Notes: generated by a model from the sequence alone, not told the origin. A DNA stretch of 64,000 bases from Riptortus pedestris (GCA_019009955.1 CM032230.1:23286501-23350500); one strand, 5' to 3'. Positions 1 through 11,142 are shown, counted from the first letter of the stretch. Numbers and translations are program-made.

Positions 1-849
1 CATCCACAGGGATGCTAATTTTTGGCAACTTTTCAATTGCCTTCTTCAAGCTGGTCATTACTACTGTTACTTGGTCACAGGGCTAAATGCAGGCCCTCAG
101 AATTTCTACTGTTATTATAGGATGGGTTCTCCCCACTCCTCCATTTTGTTTCATGGAAGCGTCACTCGTCCAGCTTGCTCCACTTTGTCTATGTTTGTTC
201 AATCTCCAGGCTTCATTACTGGCTGACCACTTATGTTTTGAGGCTCTATGAATAAGGAGGAGTGGGGAAAACCTACCCTATAAACACTGCCAGTAGATAT
301 GCCGAGGGATGGCATTTAGTCTCCAGACTACAGCCAAGAAACAGTTATGATGGCCAGCCAGAAGGAGACAACCAAAGAGTCGCCAAACATTAGTATCCTT
401 ACGGATGTCAAGAATGCTGGAGAAGAAAGCTGGTTCAAGTCAGAAGAAAAGTTTTCCCAGAGAGGAAGCCAACAAAATCATATAATGTTTTGTGAAATAT
501 TATGAGGTTGAAACACTATATGACAAGATGTGGAAAATATTCAAGAACAGAGCTTGACGATTTTCAGTTAAAGATTAATAACTATGAACCTTGAGATCTA
601 GTTCTTCTGCCTAGTTAAAAATCTGGATGTCATTCTTGGGGAAAGCTCCTTAATTTTCTGGTAGCCTGAGAATACAAAAGTTTGTCCATTTTTTTTTTAG
701 ACCAAGAATTTATAAACGTCCTGAAACATTTACCTTTGTTGTATTATTTCAAAAAGATTGAAAACACTGTCTGTCAATCTTGAATTAAACATTAATCAGA
801 AAACAACCATTGTATATTTTTCTCCATACTTTCTCATAAGTGTGCTAAC
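1..849. other. No gene recognised
   Basis: AT-rich sequence without a supportable coding region on either strand. A short inverted pair of purine/pyrimidine-rich blocks lies near 125-150 and 252-285 (CCCCACTCCTCC against GGAGGAGTGGGG), which could be the remains of a small repeat, but no boundaries are visible. Confidence 0.4.
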
Positions 850-1795
850 ATAATTTCGGGCTATTCTGCGGCACTACTTTAAAAAAGGATATAAATCAAC
901 CGACATGACACATGAACTCTATGAAGTAGAGGAGGACGAATTCTCTATCTATTTGAGCTCCACAGCCTCAGTTAAAAAAATTCACAGACGAGATTTTGCT
1001 CTTTAAAGGAAAAATCGCACTGGACAACCTGGTTCTCTCAATTCAGAGGCTCTTTTTTTTACATATTGAGAGAATATGTAAAAAAATTTATGTGGAAGCA
1101 CATGGAAACTTTCTTTAGAACTAAAAGTATTCAAAAGTACACTCGTGAGACAACGGTTTTAGTTCCAGAAGCTACAGAAGAAGAATGTTCCAAACCATAT
1201 GACCCCTCAGCAGACAGAAAGAAGGGTGAAAATTTTCACCTGATGTAATTTCTACATCTGAAAAACCCAACTGACAATTGTTTCATCAAATGAATAGTTA
1301 CTTGTGATGAAAAATGTACTTATTTCAAAAATCTGGGTGGAATTTCAAGTGTATAGTCCTGAATATAGAGCAATGACCTCAGAGATTTGTTTTGCCAACC
1401 TTGGGAGAGCAACACAGCTTCAGCCCAAGGAGACCAGAAATGGTGAAATACGTTACAAAGCCAGTTCTTCTCCAACAAGACAATCCAAAACCTCAGACAT
1501 CCAAGGTTACCACAGAAAAAACAAGGAGTTGAATTTCAATCTTCTGCCAAAGCTAGCCTATAGTCCAGATTTTGCTCCTTTGGATTACCACCTTCTTCAG
1601 CCCATTGTGCACTTCCTTTGTAGTTGATGTTTCGACACATTTGAGGAAGAGAAAAATGGGTATAAAGAGTTTGTTTCATCAAAGGTTTCATGTTGGTACC
1701 AGAATAACATTACGCATTCGGGTCAAAGGTGGCTTAAAGTGACAGAAATGGTGGTTTATATTTTGAAGAGTTGGTGTCTGGTAGTTAAAAATAAA
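850..1795 (+). pseudogene. Decayed mariner transposase (relic)
   Basis: Pieces of a mariner-family transposase can be read in order on the plus strand, in shifting frames. The N-terminal helix-turn-helix part begins near 854 (FRAILRHYFKKGYK). The first catalytic region lies near 1297-1320 (VTCDEK, Asp at 1306-1308), the second near 1470-1500 (LLQQDNPKP, Asp at 1479-1481), and the third near 1560-1600 (YSPDFAPLDYHLL, Asp at 1583-1585). The second and third Asp are about 34-35 codons apart, as expected for the DD34D mariner group. Several stops and at least two frameshifts interrupt it, and I found no clear terminal inverted repeats. It is an old, dead copy, much more diverged than the mariner at 22,120-23,434 and clearly a different lineage. 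Confidence 0.8.
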
Positions 1796-2879
1796 TAAAA
1801 TGAGAAAAAAGCAGGAACTTTTTTGTTAACTTGGTATTTAAAAACATTCAACACAGACCACTTTAAATTAATCATGTCCAAATAGATAGAAAAAAAAATG
1901 AACAAGAAGAAGGGTTAGTGGGGCGAGGAAAAGAAAAGAAAGGAACTACTTCTTGGGAAGACCACATGGAGAAATATTTCCACACACATCATGGCAATTC
2001 ATAACCAAGGGGCAGACCCTAATCCACTAATTCATCTGTTTCAGGAATGGGTGGATTAAATCAATTCAAAAACTCGCATAAATTTACTGAGAATTTAGAA
2101 CAAATAAAGCAATAAAAAATAACCTCACTTATATTTTAGTGATGAGAAAAATTATCCAAAGGATGGAAATGGGTGTTATAATTATCTACAAAGAACAGAC
2201 AGATTGATGAGTAGGGAACACTTCAGGTGTGGCCCTCATACTCAGAAACGGAACTTTTGTCATAAAAAACAGTCAAAACATAATTAGTGATGAGGTGCAT
2301 TGTCTCTTTATGGTGGGACAAGTTTCTCGTCATTTATAAAGCTCATCATCCTTTAATAAATTTTCTTGTCAATAAATTGAAAAATGTATGTTATTTATAT
2401 AGAATGGTTTTCAGATTGTTAATGAAATTAATTTATTTCATATAATTATTTAAATTGATGGATTTCAAAATATGCATTCATAGAAATTGACCTAATCTTA
2501 TAAAAAATATCTATTATATAAGAATAAATGTTATTCAGTAATGTGTAAAGAAATTGACAAAATATTAGAAAATTGTTTATAGAAAACAAAACTAATTGAT
2601 TTATCCTATTATGTTATGCTAACATTTAATGGAAATAAACTTATTTCATTTCAAATTTATAATTAAATTTAGTTATATATTTTGGCTTATAAATTTGAAA
2701 CTGCCTGAGGTAAAAATCTAGAAAAACTATTAATTCCTCATGCAACAGATTGTTCCATCCACCACCCTAACCAATCAATCTCCACCAACATATCTTCCCT
2801 AATGCTGATATAACATGTTTCTCTTCTATTTCTAAATAATTATCCTGCAAGTATGCCATCAGTGAATGCATTCACTAAA
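1796..2879. other. AT-rich DNA, no gene seen
   Basis: Very AT-rich sequence with many short A and T runs and no convincing open frame, splice-bounded exon or repeat boundary. A minus-strand stretch near 2,740-2,860 is briefly open after a CAG acceptor-like site, but its phase does not join the upstream minus-strand gene. Confidence 0.4.
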
Positions 2880-3430
2880 TTTATCAGTATCAAATATTTT
2901 GAAACGTCGGCATGCCTGGATAGTGTATTTGCTCTCATTCAACTCCACTTGTTTGGGCCCACTTTGATTCTGTCCAGCCACAGCACTATCTGGCCGACAT
3001 GAGACCACTGGACAGCATGACCACTCCCATAGCTATCTTGTAATTCGGTTGTTACAGCTGACGGTGGACACTGTTTTCACTGGCTGCTGATCGAGTACAT
3101 CTGGCAAGTGATTTGATGAGAGAGCACCATCTTCAAGACAGTCAAGAATTGCACCGAGTTAAATATCAGGTTGTTTTAAGTTTATGATACGGATAACAGA
3201 CGTTTAAAATCTACTGACTCACCATACTAACTAACTTAGTACAAATTTTGAAGTCCTTGAATATGGTGCTCTTGCAATGAAAGCACTTACAGCTGTATTC
3301 GAATATTAGTGCCGCCACCATCAGGTGTGTCAACAGTATCATATATACTGGCAATACCACACCAACCCCGTTTAGAGGCACTTGCAAATATCAGATAGTG
3401 AGGCTGGCCTAATTCAAGGTCTGGATCTTC
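2880..3430 (-). pseudogene. Remnant of an R2-like non-LTR retrotransposon (reverse-transcriptase thumb and linker)
   Basis: On the minus strand two separated stretches resemble the C-terminal half of the non-LTR element at 7,285-8,783. The first (about 3,425-3,290) has the thumb-like pattern HYLIFASASKRGWCGIASI. The second (about 3,070-2,920) contains a G-x-G ... W ... K-W-S block followed by MRAN. In that block GSG and WS are spaced exactly 29 residues end to end, the same as GKG and WS in the complete copy. Frames change between the parts and stops are present. This is inference from pattern similarity only. An alternative reading as exons of the unidentified minus-strand gene was considered, because the phase at 3,418 happens to fit, but the acceptor is poor. 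Confidence 0.5.
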
Positions 3431-3650
3431 AATTGGGTATTATTATTGTTTTTTTCTTTCCCTCTAAAATCCAAGTTAAAAAAAGAACTTACGCTAAAAA
3501 TTGTTCTTAAAAACAAAAGGTGTTATATTCACATAAAACTACAATATAATTTATTTTTGTCATAGTTAATACATGTCTCTTGCTCTAACGCAATTACATC
3601 ACATGAAACATAATCTCATATCATTTGAAAATATCTTTTATATGACTCAC

Positions 3651-6478
3651 CTTTAGATACTGATTCAGCAAGTTTATCATAAACTTTACAATATGCAGTC
3701 CAAAACGGTCTTATTGATAAGGATTCTGAAATTTAAGATTATAAATAAAATCTTTATGAAAATACAAAGTATGATTATATAAAGTGATTTCAAGTAGTCA
3801 ACCAACATGAAAATAATTTATTATAACTATGTCATCAAGTAAAGTGAACCAAGATATCAAAGTTTTGAAAGAGAATTATTTTTTCCAGTAGTTAATAGTT
3901 TAAATTTCCTGAGTGCTAATTCAGAAAAAAACAAAAGTTTACATCTGTTATTTAGTTGTGTTTTGTTATTTGTTTGCGTTTTGAGTTTGTTCTGTTCTAA
4001 TTGTATTGTTTATTTCTTTTTGGTAACTGTTATTATTTTTGTAATTTGTTTATATTCATTGTTTTTTTTTTTGTTTTTTGATGATCAATATTGCCTTGCA
4101 GCGAACGCTTCACAATAAATAAATAAAAATAAAAGTCTACATGAATGATTGTAAAAGAATTTTATGTAATTCTTTTTCTTAATAATTGCTCTGATTTTCC
4201 AGTGTGGACCATACATTTTGCATTCAATGGAATATATATTACTTTTGGATTAATTTTCAATTACGTTTTTTAGTTTTTTGCATTCAATGGAATAGCTATT
4301 CCATTTGGATGAAGTTTGTCCCTTTTAGATTTGATTATTGAAAATTTATTTTCTATTTTATTGCTGTAATTCAAAGATAGTTTCCTGGATTTTTGTTAAG
4401 TAGAGCTATTTTCAAATCTACATTTAGCTGATAATTAAAATAGAAAAATGTGTGAGTACCCTTCTAAACATTTTGTTTTTTTCTTAACTTCGTTATTTTT
4501 ACTTATTTACTTATTTTTTTAATTATTTATTAACGCCCACTTTTTGCAACTAAGGCTAATTGGGTGGGTTATCTACAGGTTACCACCCTTTTCTAGCCAG
4601 GGCGGGACTACGGATTTTATTTAATGAATTCCGTTACTAAATAAATTCCTATTGCCCAGGCGGGAATCGAACTCACCACTCACGGTTTACCATGTGAGAT
4701 AAGGTCAAAGCCTTAACTCACATGGCTAACCTGAGCCCTTTATTTATTTATTTACTTAATATTTTTTCCTTAATATATTTTAATCAAAATATCCTAAAGG
4801 GCTATATTTATTTTGGTATTATTAAAACTGAATAAACACAGATGCTACAGTTTGATGACCACTAGATATGCCCTATCTTATCAGTTTTAACCTTCCTTCC
4901 TCATTTACTTTATTCTGGAAATAATGTGTTTAACTTTATTTTACCAATCATTCACTGTTGGTATGACTACTACCTTCTTCAGGCCATACATTGCTACAAT
5001 TGTCGATCCGGATGGGTTGCAGCCCGAGGTCTAAAAACTTTTTAAGTTTAGCGTGAAAAGAGAAGACTGCTAAAGCAGAAAGCTGGTTTGGAGAAGACCA
5101 TAAAACCCAGCCAGGAAGCCTATAAACCACATTAAATTTCTTGTTGATTTTAACTATTCCTTTCATGCCCAAATATTATACTTAAAAGAGTTTGTTATAA
5201 GAATAAATACATTTTTTTTTTCTTTTTTTGAAGAAAGGAAGCCATTTAAGAATGTGTTATGCCTTCCCTTATACTAATACTTGCATTGTAATTCTTCTGG
5301 TGATAATGTAATATCTTTCAATAGTTGTTGAAGTTAAGAGGAAAAAAATAATCGAATGTGTGATTCTGTAAGACTTTCCAGGATGAGGAAAATTTTAGTT
5401 TTTCCTTATAAAAAGAGTGATATTTTTATTCGGTTTTCTTATTAAATCTAAATCTAATCTTTTCTTTACTCTTTCTTTTGTACAGTGTCTACCAACTTTC
5501 TTAGTAAATAAATAATCAGTAATAAAAGATCTAGAGAGTAATGGAAACAGTACAGTTGCTCGGATAAGCCAGTTTTATAGAAAATAAACCATACATTATT
5601 ACTACAAATCCTTTCAATTTAAAGAGTTATTTTCAACCATGTTGGTCTATCTTTCCATACCATATTACATATGGTACCGGTACAACTCATCTACTTTTTA
5701 CTTTAAAGCCCAAAACTCTTATTTAACATCCTTATATCTGTCCACAATTAAAAAACAAAGACCATTGCTAAATGGCATGGTGTCTGAAAAGCAGAGTGGG
5801 CAAATATTTTTACTCCTTCCGATTAAGTTTTTAATTTACTAATTGTGATGATTATGATGAAACTTGTCTTGTGAGTCAAACATTTTATGTTTATTAAGTA
5901 AAGCTGGGATGACACATTTAATACTCCATAACTATGTTGAGCTATTTAGGTTCTCTTTGATAGCAAATATTCCTGATTTGTAAAAATCACTTAAAAAACT
6001 CAGTGAACAATATCATTTCACTTTAGTTTATAGGAATGAAACAGGGATAAATATGAATGTCACAGGTTTTGACCTTGTTCTTTCAAATATAATATCACTC
6101 TGATTAATATTGTTTCTTATAGGAACTTCATTTAAATATTGGCTACAAGCCACCCATAAACTAAAAATAAAACTTTCAGAAGCAGCATTGATATGCCCAT
6201 TTAATAATGTTAAACTGTCATAAGAATACAAACCTGATTCATTTTCATCTCCATCCGTTCTTGTAGAATCCTTAGAAAAATCCTTCTTTAAGACATTGCA
6301 TTCCTCACTTTCTTTCAAATCTTTAAAATAAGTAAAAAAAAAAAAAAATATCAACTGAATTTACTACAAAGTATGTAAATAATCATACATAAACTAGTAG
6401 TTAGTAATTACCATCAAACGAGTTTCTACGGGCAAGTTTTCTCTTAAGGTTTTTCTTATTCTGCTGAGGGTAAGTCAT
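3651..6478 (-). CDS. Unidentified gene, first three coding exons
   Basis: Three minus-strand exons join in phase. Exon 1 is 6478-6412, starts with ATG and encodes 22 residues (MTYPQQNKKNLKRKL..., very basic) before a GTAATT donor. Exon 2 is 6320-6234, with an acceptor after a long T tract and a GTTTGT donor; it encodes about 28 mostly acidic and Ser/Thr-rich residues. Exon 3 is 3725-3651, with acceptor TTTCAG and donor GTGAGT, and encodes about 25 residues including RPFWTAYCKVYDKLAES. All junctions are phase 1, which is unlikely by chance. The product starts with a lysine/arginine-rich segment that could be a nuclear-localisation signal, but I do not recognise the family. The remaining exons were not found between 1 and 3,650, so the gene is probably incomplete in the window. 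Intron 2 holds a SINE and a repeat block. Confidence 0.6.
4526..4741 (-). repeat. tRNA-derived SINE, full-length copy
   Basis: Read on the minus strand it starts GGGCTCAGGTTAGCCATG, has an A-box-like segment, then a B box (GAGTTCGATTCCCGCC), a body with CCTGGCTAGAAAAGGGTGG, and an end with GTGGGCGTTAATAAATAATT. The A and B boxes point to RNA polymerase III transcription of a tRNA-derived head. It lies in intron 2 of the unidentified minus-strand gene. The copies at 20,725-20,946 and 62,029-62,186 share the body and the tail. Confidence 0.85.
4847..5260. repeat. Interspersed or duplicated block also present at 12,638-13,050
   Basis: Two segments here match the first intron of AVL9 in the same order. 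Positions 4,847-4,961 match 12,638-12,753 (shared core CTTCCTTCCTCATTTACTT). Positions 5,133-5,250 match roughly 12,930-13,045 (shared CCTTTCATG and GTTTGTT segments). About 150 bp between them differ. The copies are in direct orientation, about 7.8 kb apart. They may be two copies of an unnamed repeat or a local duplication; with only two copies visible I cannot tell. Confidence 0.6.
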
Positions 6479-6752
6479 GATTCACTTTCATCCTAATTGT
6501 GGAAGTGATAAAACCATCATTACACAAAAGTATACATTCAAGTACTGTTCTTGAGATGTGAATAAACAGACACTAACACTGATATACGAAGTGTAACCAA
6601 AGAAGTCATTAACGAATACTAATTCATGTAAGAAGTGTCAAATGTAATCCTAGAGGTAGTTATTTGATGAACGCGTAATTCTGAAGTAATGTCATTACAT
6701 AAAACTGCAGAATAACAAGTAAAACACTAAATGATGATGATGATGATAAAAC

Positions 6753-6770
6753 TTTTGGCGCCAGCGGGAA
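6753..6770. promoter_or_regulatory. Paired E2F-like motif upstream of the minus-strand gene
   Basis: TTTTGGCGCC is followed immediately by AGCGGGAA, giving two E2F/DP-type cores (TTTSSCGC and its reverse) in 18 bp, in otherwise AT-rich DNA. It lies 275 bp upstream of the ATG at 6478, preceded by a short GAT repeat. The position fits a proximal promoter. Function is inferred from the motif only. Confidence 0.4.
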
Positions 6771-7284
6771 TGGGTCTTAAAAGCTAAATTCCCAGGTAGG
6801 TTTAGTAATTTGAAAGGCTCACTCACTAACGATAAATATCTCTTGATCAGAAAGATAAAAGTGACGTACTTATCGCACTTCTACAAATCAATGTCTAATC
6901 AAAAAAGAGGTCGCATCCATACTTAAAACACTTCATTAGCTTATAGCTAATACATGTGTAATTATAATATAATTAGTATAATAACACACCTTATTCCTAG
7001 TGCGATTACTGCCAATAACATATATGATCTTTAGTGTTGACTGAAACAGTTAAATGTCGAGCAAGGTCGAGTATGGTTTAGATCAAATAAACATTTTCAA
7101 AATAAGAACATAAAATCATAATTGGTGATGCCATGATACAACGAATTCCTATGCATCTCCCATAATAAAGGTCTCATGAAAACAATATTTGGTATTTAAG
7201 CTTAGAATAAAGAGATTCATGTTATAACAGCCTACTGATAATGTGAGAGGAGTAGGAGAAGGGGGTTTACTGAAAACTAAAAAA

Positions 7285-8783
7285 TGCAAATATCTCTGAC
7301 TAGCCAAGGCTTAGATAGACCTTCATAAAATAGGGTTGGAAATAAACAATAGCAAGTGTAAGGCCATCAAAATTGAAAAGGGCATTCTGAAAAAAGATAT
7401 TATTTCAACAATTGATGGCATTAAAATTGATTCCATAGGTAACAAGGAAAAAATAATATATCTTGGAATTAATTTTGAAGAAGAGATAAGAATTGACGAA
7501 CCAAATATAATAGATACACTTGTTAATAAATTAAACTTACTTTGTTCCAGCCCTTTAATGAAGCCAGATCAAAAACTGAATATTATAAATCAGTATATAT
7601 GGCCCACTATAATTTATCCACTCCAATGTGCCCCTCTTAAAGACCTAAAGCCATCGTTTCTTGTGATAATAGACAAAGTCATCAGAAGCTGTATAAAAGA
7701 AATTCTCTCTCCTCCTTCTGACACTCCTGATACGATGATCTATGCACCAAGAAACTTGCGAGAATTGGGTTTGTTCAGGGCTGAATGGGAAGCATTTCTT
7801 CAACATCTAAATATTTGCCTGACCCTCATCACTGATAATAACGACTATGTGATGGCTTCAAGAAACATTGAAGAAGAAATAGCCCAATGCTTAATCGGTT
7901 TACATCATGTAGAAAAAAAGGCTAAAATTGATGTGAGAAAAATTCGCCAGGAACTCTGGGAAAACTCGTTTATCAAATGGAGTTCCCTTCCATCCAAAGG
8001 GAAAGGAGTCATCAATTTTAAAGAATGGAAGCATAGCAACCAATGGGTATCTACGAAGAAGGGCCTTTTCTGTTCAGAGTGGTCGACGACTATCAAAATG
8101 AATGTCAACCTGATTCCTGTGCACTCAATCCCTGGTAGGAACCTAGGATCAACCCGCTGCCGCCATTGCAGTGAGATTGAAACCCTACCTCATGTCTTAG
8201 GTTCTTGCAAATGGGGAGAGTTGGTGCGCAACAGCCGTCACCATAAAATAAGATCAGACATAGCCCAATTAATAAAAATATACCACAAAGATTGGGAAAT
8301 CTATGAAGAGGTTGCATGCAAATCATCTGATGGGTCGCCGAAACGGGCAGATATCGTCATTATCAACAGAGTAGCAAACGAAGGAATCATCCTAGATCCC
8401 ACAGTAAGGTTCGAAACCAATATCAACCAGTCAAAAGAAATAGACGAGGAAAAGAGGAAGATTTACGAACCTTGCTGTGGGTACTTCAAGGAAAAATACT
8501 CAGTTGAAAAATGGAGTGTAAAAGGCTTACTGATCGGCGCAAGAGGTGCGATATCCCAAAGGACAGCCGAAACTCTAAAAGAACTGGGATTAACCACGAA
8601 CGACCTCCAGAATTTGTCTACAACCATTATTAAGAATTCGGCGAGAATTATAAATTATCATTTATACAAATAAAGACACGATGCAAAGTTGCACTCCTTT
8701 CCACATGGCCCATCAAAATTTAACAACTAATTTCTTGTTTTAAAAAGAAATATATAAAAAAAAAAAAAAAAAAAAAAAAAAAG
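7285..8783 (+). mobile_element. 5'-truncated R2-like non-LTR retrotransposon with poly(A) tail
   Basis: Only the 3' part of the element is present, ending in a poly(A) run at about 8,757-8,782. The open frame 7,336-8,673 covers the end of the reverse transcriptase and the C-terminal region. The reverse-transcriptase active site (FADD-like) is absent, so the truncation lies downstream of it, near 7,285. Just upstream the frame continues (LTSQGLDR) after an apparent one-base insertion near 7,321. Such 5' truncation is typical of target-primed reverse transcription. It lies in the 5 kb between the divergently oriented minus-strand gene and AVL9. Confidence 0.85.
7336..8673 (+). pseudogene. Reverse transcriptase C-terminus with zinc knuckle and restriction-like endonuclease
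   Basis: The 445-residue open frame contains in order: GLEINNSKCK, a motif shortly after the reverse-transcriptase active site (residues 1-10); a thumb segment with DTPDTMIYAPRN (about 131-145); a Cys-x2-Cys ... His ... Cys knuckle (CRHCSEIETLPHVLGSC, about 276-292); and then a restriction-like endonuclease core with RADIVI and ILDPTVRFE (about 339-365). This order is the arrangement of R2-type and related site-specific or semi-specific non-LTR elements, in contrast to elements with an apurinic endonuclease. There is no true ATG at the start (the first codon is TTG within the reverse-transcriptase domain), so it is a fragment. The frame is otherwise intact for 1.3 kb, which suggests recent insertion. 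Confidence 0.85.
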
Positions 8784-9058
8784 TGATATTTCTCTTTTAA
8801 CATTACCCAGTTGGGCCGATTAGGAGGCTGTCCCTGAGGGGAACCCTCCAGAAGGAGGGCAGCTTGTTTTGTATATATATATGGTACTTGTGAATTATAC
8901 CCAACATATACTAGTTACATTGTAGAGTGCGCCGCTGTTTTAGGCCTGAAGTACTACGATTGCTCGCAGGCAAAGGAGGTTATAATTATATTATAACCTT
9001 ATAAGGAATTATAATGATAAATAAAATAAAACACACTTTTTAACAATAAAACATGGTG

Positions 9059-9526
9059 AAAGTGCATTTTAGTTCCCCCCTTGTTGGCGCACGATGATGA
9101 CGGCGGCCATCTTGTTTTTCTAACACTAAGGGTGGGGGTTGTGTTTTTCTTACTTTATCTTTTTTAACACTTTAAAATTTCCAAAATACGCCATCGGCGG
9201 TTAAAACGAGGGGGGAGGGGGGGTAATTTTAACTTAAATTTTGTTAACTCACCTAATTTGTTGGATCCTTAGACTGCGAAGGATAGACTTTCGTATGTAG
9301 GCGATAAGAATCCCACTTTTATACACCATTCAATAACGGCACGCTTTCCCTGCACTTCCAATTGTGTAAAAAACTTAGTCGTGCACTCACTTTGAGCCAT
9401 AGCTAAAACGGATACGGTATTAATAGTAAACACTAGCAAAAACAATATGTTGGACGGTAGCAAGAAACAAGATGTCGGACAGTGACGTAACAAGATGGCG
9501 GCTAGGGGGGAACTAAAATGCACTTT
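9059..9526. mobile_element. Small inverted-repeat element nested in the Merlin element
   Basis: AAAGTGCATTTTAGTTCCCC at 9,059 recurs inverted at 9,503-9,526, and both arms then carry GCCATCTTGTT, interrupted on the left by extra sequence. The 468-bp inside includes a G-rich tract (9,211-9,223) and a short minus-strand open frame with MAQSECTTKFF that matches nothing I know. No clear target-site duplication is visible. It may be a MITE that landed beside the transposase C-terminus. Confidence 0.5.
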
Positions 9527-9579
9527 AGCTTTAGCACATTTTATTTGACAACTAAAGTATTTCACTCACATTTCGGCGG

Positions 9580-10282
9580 AAAATAGGTCGACGTACAATT
9601 TAATATGCACTCAAAAGTGTCTTCATTTTCAGGTAAAATCCGATTCACTTTTGCGTGTTTGAATCCTTCGATTTCTAATATATTGGTTTGTAGCCTTTTC
9701 AACAATCAGAATATACGCTATGTTTTCAATTATGTTCTGTAGAAGTGTTGAGCCATTTCTATCAGGAACAGTCACGAGAAAGGAGTCTTTGGTTTCTCGA
9801 CAAATTCCTCCAAACACCCACTGTTGGGGTAAAATCCCTCCACAATTGTTTTTTCATCTATTAAATAGACTCTCATCGATTTCAACAATACAATTAGGTC
9901 CACCTATCTTCTTTTTAGGTTTTCTTTCCATATCTAAAACACACAACTCTCTCATATAATTGTTCCAGTCTATTATAGTTTTATTTGACAATTTGAGTCG
10001 TTTTTCGCAAAACTTTATAGATGTCAATTTCTCGCACCAGCAGTAAATGAACCTTAAAGCAGTAGAAAATGGAATTTTGCTTCCTTCAAACCAATTCCCA
10101 ATCCGAAGGCCCAATTGCTCACCGCACTTTCTTATATTAACACTTCTAAAACATCCTTTTCCCACAATAAAGTTTTATATTATGGGATTTAGAACACTTC
10201 CGACTCAGGCAAAATATTTCTCTCCTGGATATATATATTTCACTGACTCTTCTTCACTTTTTGGCAAATCCCAAATAAGCAT
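9580..10282 (-). pseudogene. Merlin (IS1595-like DDE) transposase, broken
   Basis: Read on the minus strand from a possible ATG at 10,282, the protein shows WFEGSKIP, a helical segment with LSNKTIIDW, and the first catalytic block IGGPNCIVEIDESLF. An in-frame TGA follows, then QQWVFGGICRET and FLVTVPDRNG, as in Merlin proteins. The second catalytic block is seen as YSDC-stop-KGYK near 9,690-9,700 in another frame, with a stop where Trp is expected. FKHAKVNRILPE follows in a third frame. There are thus at least two stops and two frameshifts. The terminal catalytic residue is not identifiable. The copy is non-functional. Confidence 0.8.
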
Positions 10283-10447
10283 TTTTAAAGGAATAAACCA
10301 GAAACACTAACGCACAAGAAATAAACAGAAAACGCAACAAAACCAAAAGATAACCTCCTTTGCCTGCTAGCAATCGCAACCTTCAGGCCTAAAACAGCGG
10401 CGCACTCTACATTGTAACTAGCATGTGTTGGGTATAATACACAAGTA

Positions 10448-10449
<2 letters not shown>

Positions 10450-10485
<36 letters not shown>
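10450..10485. repeat. (TA)n microsatellite
   Basis: A run of alternating TA about 34 bp long directly adjoins the right end of the Merlin element. A much shorter TA run (8,873-8,882) adjoins the left end, consistent with insertion into a TA microsatellite. Confidence 0.9.
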
Positions 10486-10488
<3 letters not shown>

Positions 10489-11142
10489 CTTGCATTTGTC
10501 ATATGCGGCTATTGTCGGTTCTGTTCGTGAGATTCCGCTGAAAGTTAGTTCGGCCATTTCCTTAACTGTTCGGCTCTCCTGAAATTGGTATTGAGACTGG
10601 TTTTAGCTTCTATTTTGGGAGATATATGCAATTTCGTTCTGTTGACCTCCCCTTTTTTTGTTCATAGACTACTAAAATTCCAGTGATTGAGATCAAAATT
10701 ATTCTGATTCATTATAAATCACAGTACTAGATATAATAAATAGTTTTCGATGGTAATATTATTTTGTTTTTTTTATTTTACCTTGTCTCTGAACTCCAAT
10801 CCTCCTCTTTCGAATTCAACCCACAACCAACTTGCTCTTTAGTAATGTTTAAATTTGGTTGAAATCAAATAAAATTTATCGTCAAACTGACGAATATATT
10901 AGTGTATGTTTATGTATATTGTTACGCTTATTACAAAAATAATAAACGTTGTTTATTAGATTTCTTTATGGATTGCAAAATTAAACACACGAGCTTTAGA
11001 GTTTTTATCACTGCACAATTTGTTTGACAATGAAGTACACACTTGATAAATTATTCTTAACTACAACACACAGTAAGCACTGATAACTTCACTTCTTGTT
11101 GCACAGTACAATAACTTAAGATAACTAAGTTCACTAGATTAC

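Larger units (their letters stand above)
8883..10449 (-). mobile_element. Merlin-superfamily DNA transposon with about 100-bp terminal inverted repeats
   Basis: The ends 8,883-8,983 and 10,350-10,449 are inverted copies of each other, beginning GGTACTTGTG and sharing AGAGTGCGCCGCTGTTTTAG. Both ends abut (TA)n tracts, so the 8-9 bp target duplication expected for Merlin cannot be read off. The inside holds a broken minus-strand transposase of the IS1016/IS1595-like (Merlin) type and a second, smaller inverted-repeat element. The TIRs are longer than the 20-30 bp I associate with many Merlin copies. The element lies between the non-LTR fragment and AVL9. Confidence 0.8.

Noticed and set aside
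3290..3425. Possible fourth exon of the unidentified minus-strand gene (open stretch with GQPHYLIFASASK)
   Set aside because: The phase would fit and a GTAAGT donor follows, but the acceptor lacks a pyrimidine tract and the peptide plus the downstream block resemble the thumb and linker of the R2-like element at 7,285-8,783.
7905..8326. Minus-strand open frames opposite the non-LTR element
   Set aside because: They are shadows of the 445-codon plus-strand frame and have no motif of their own.
10285..10557. Minus-strand 90-codon frame spanning the right end of the Merlin element
   Set aside because: It runs through the TA microsatellite and the terminal inverted repeat, giving an artificial alternating Tyr-Ile run.
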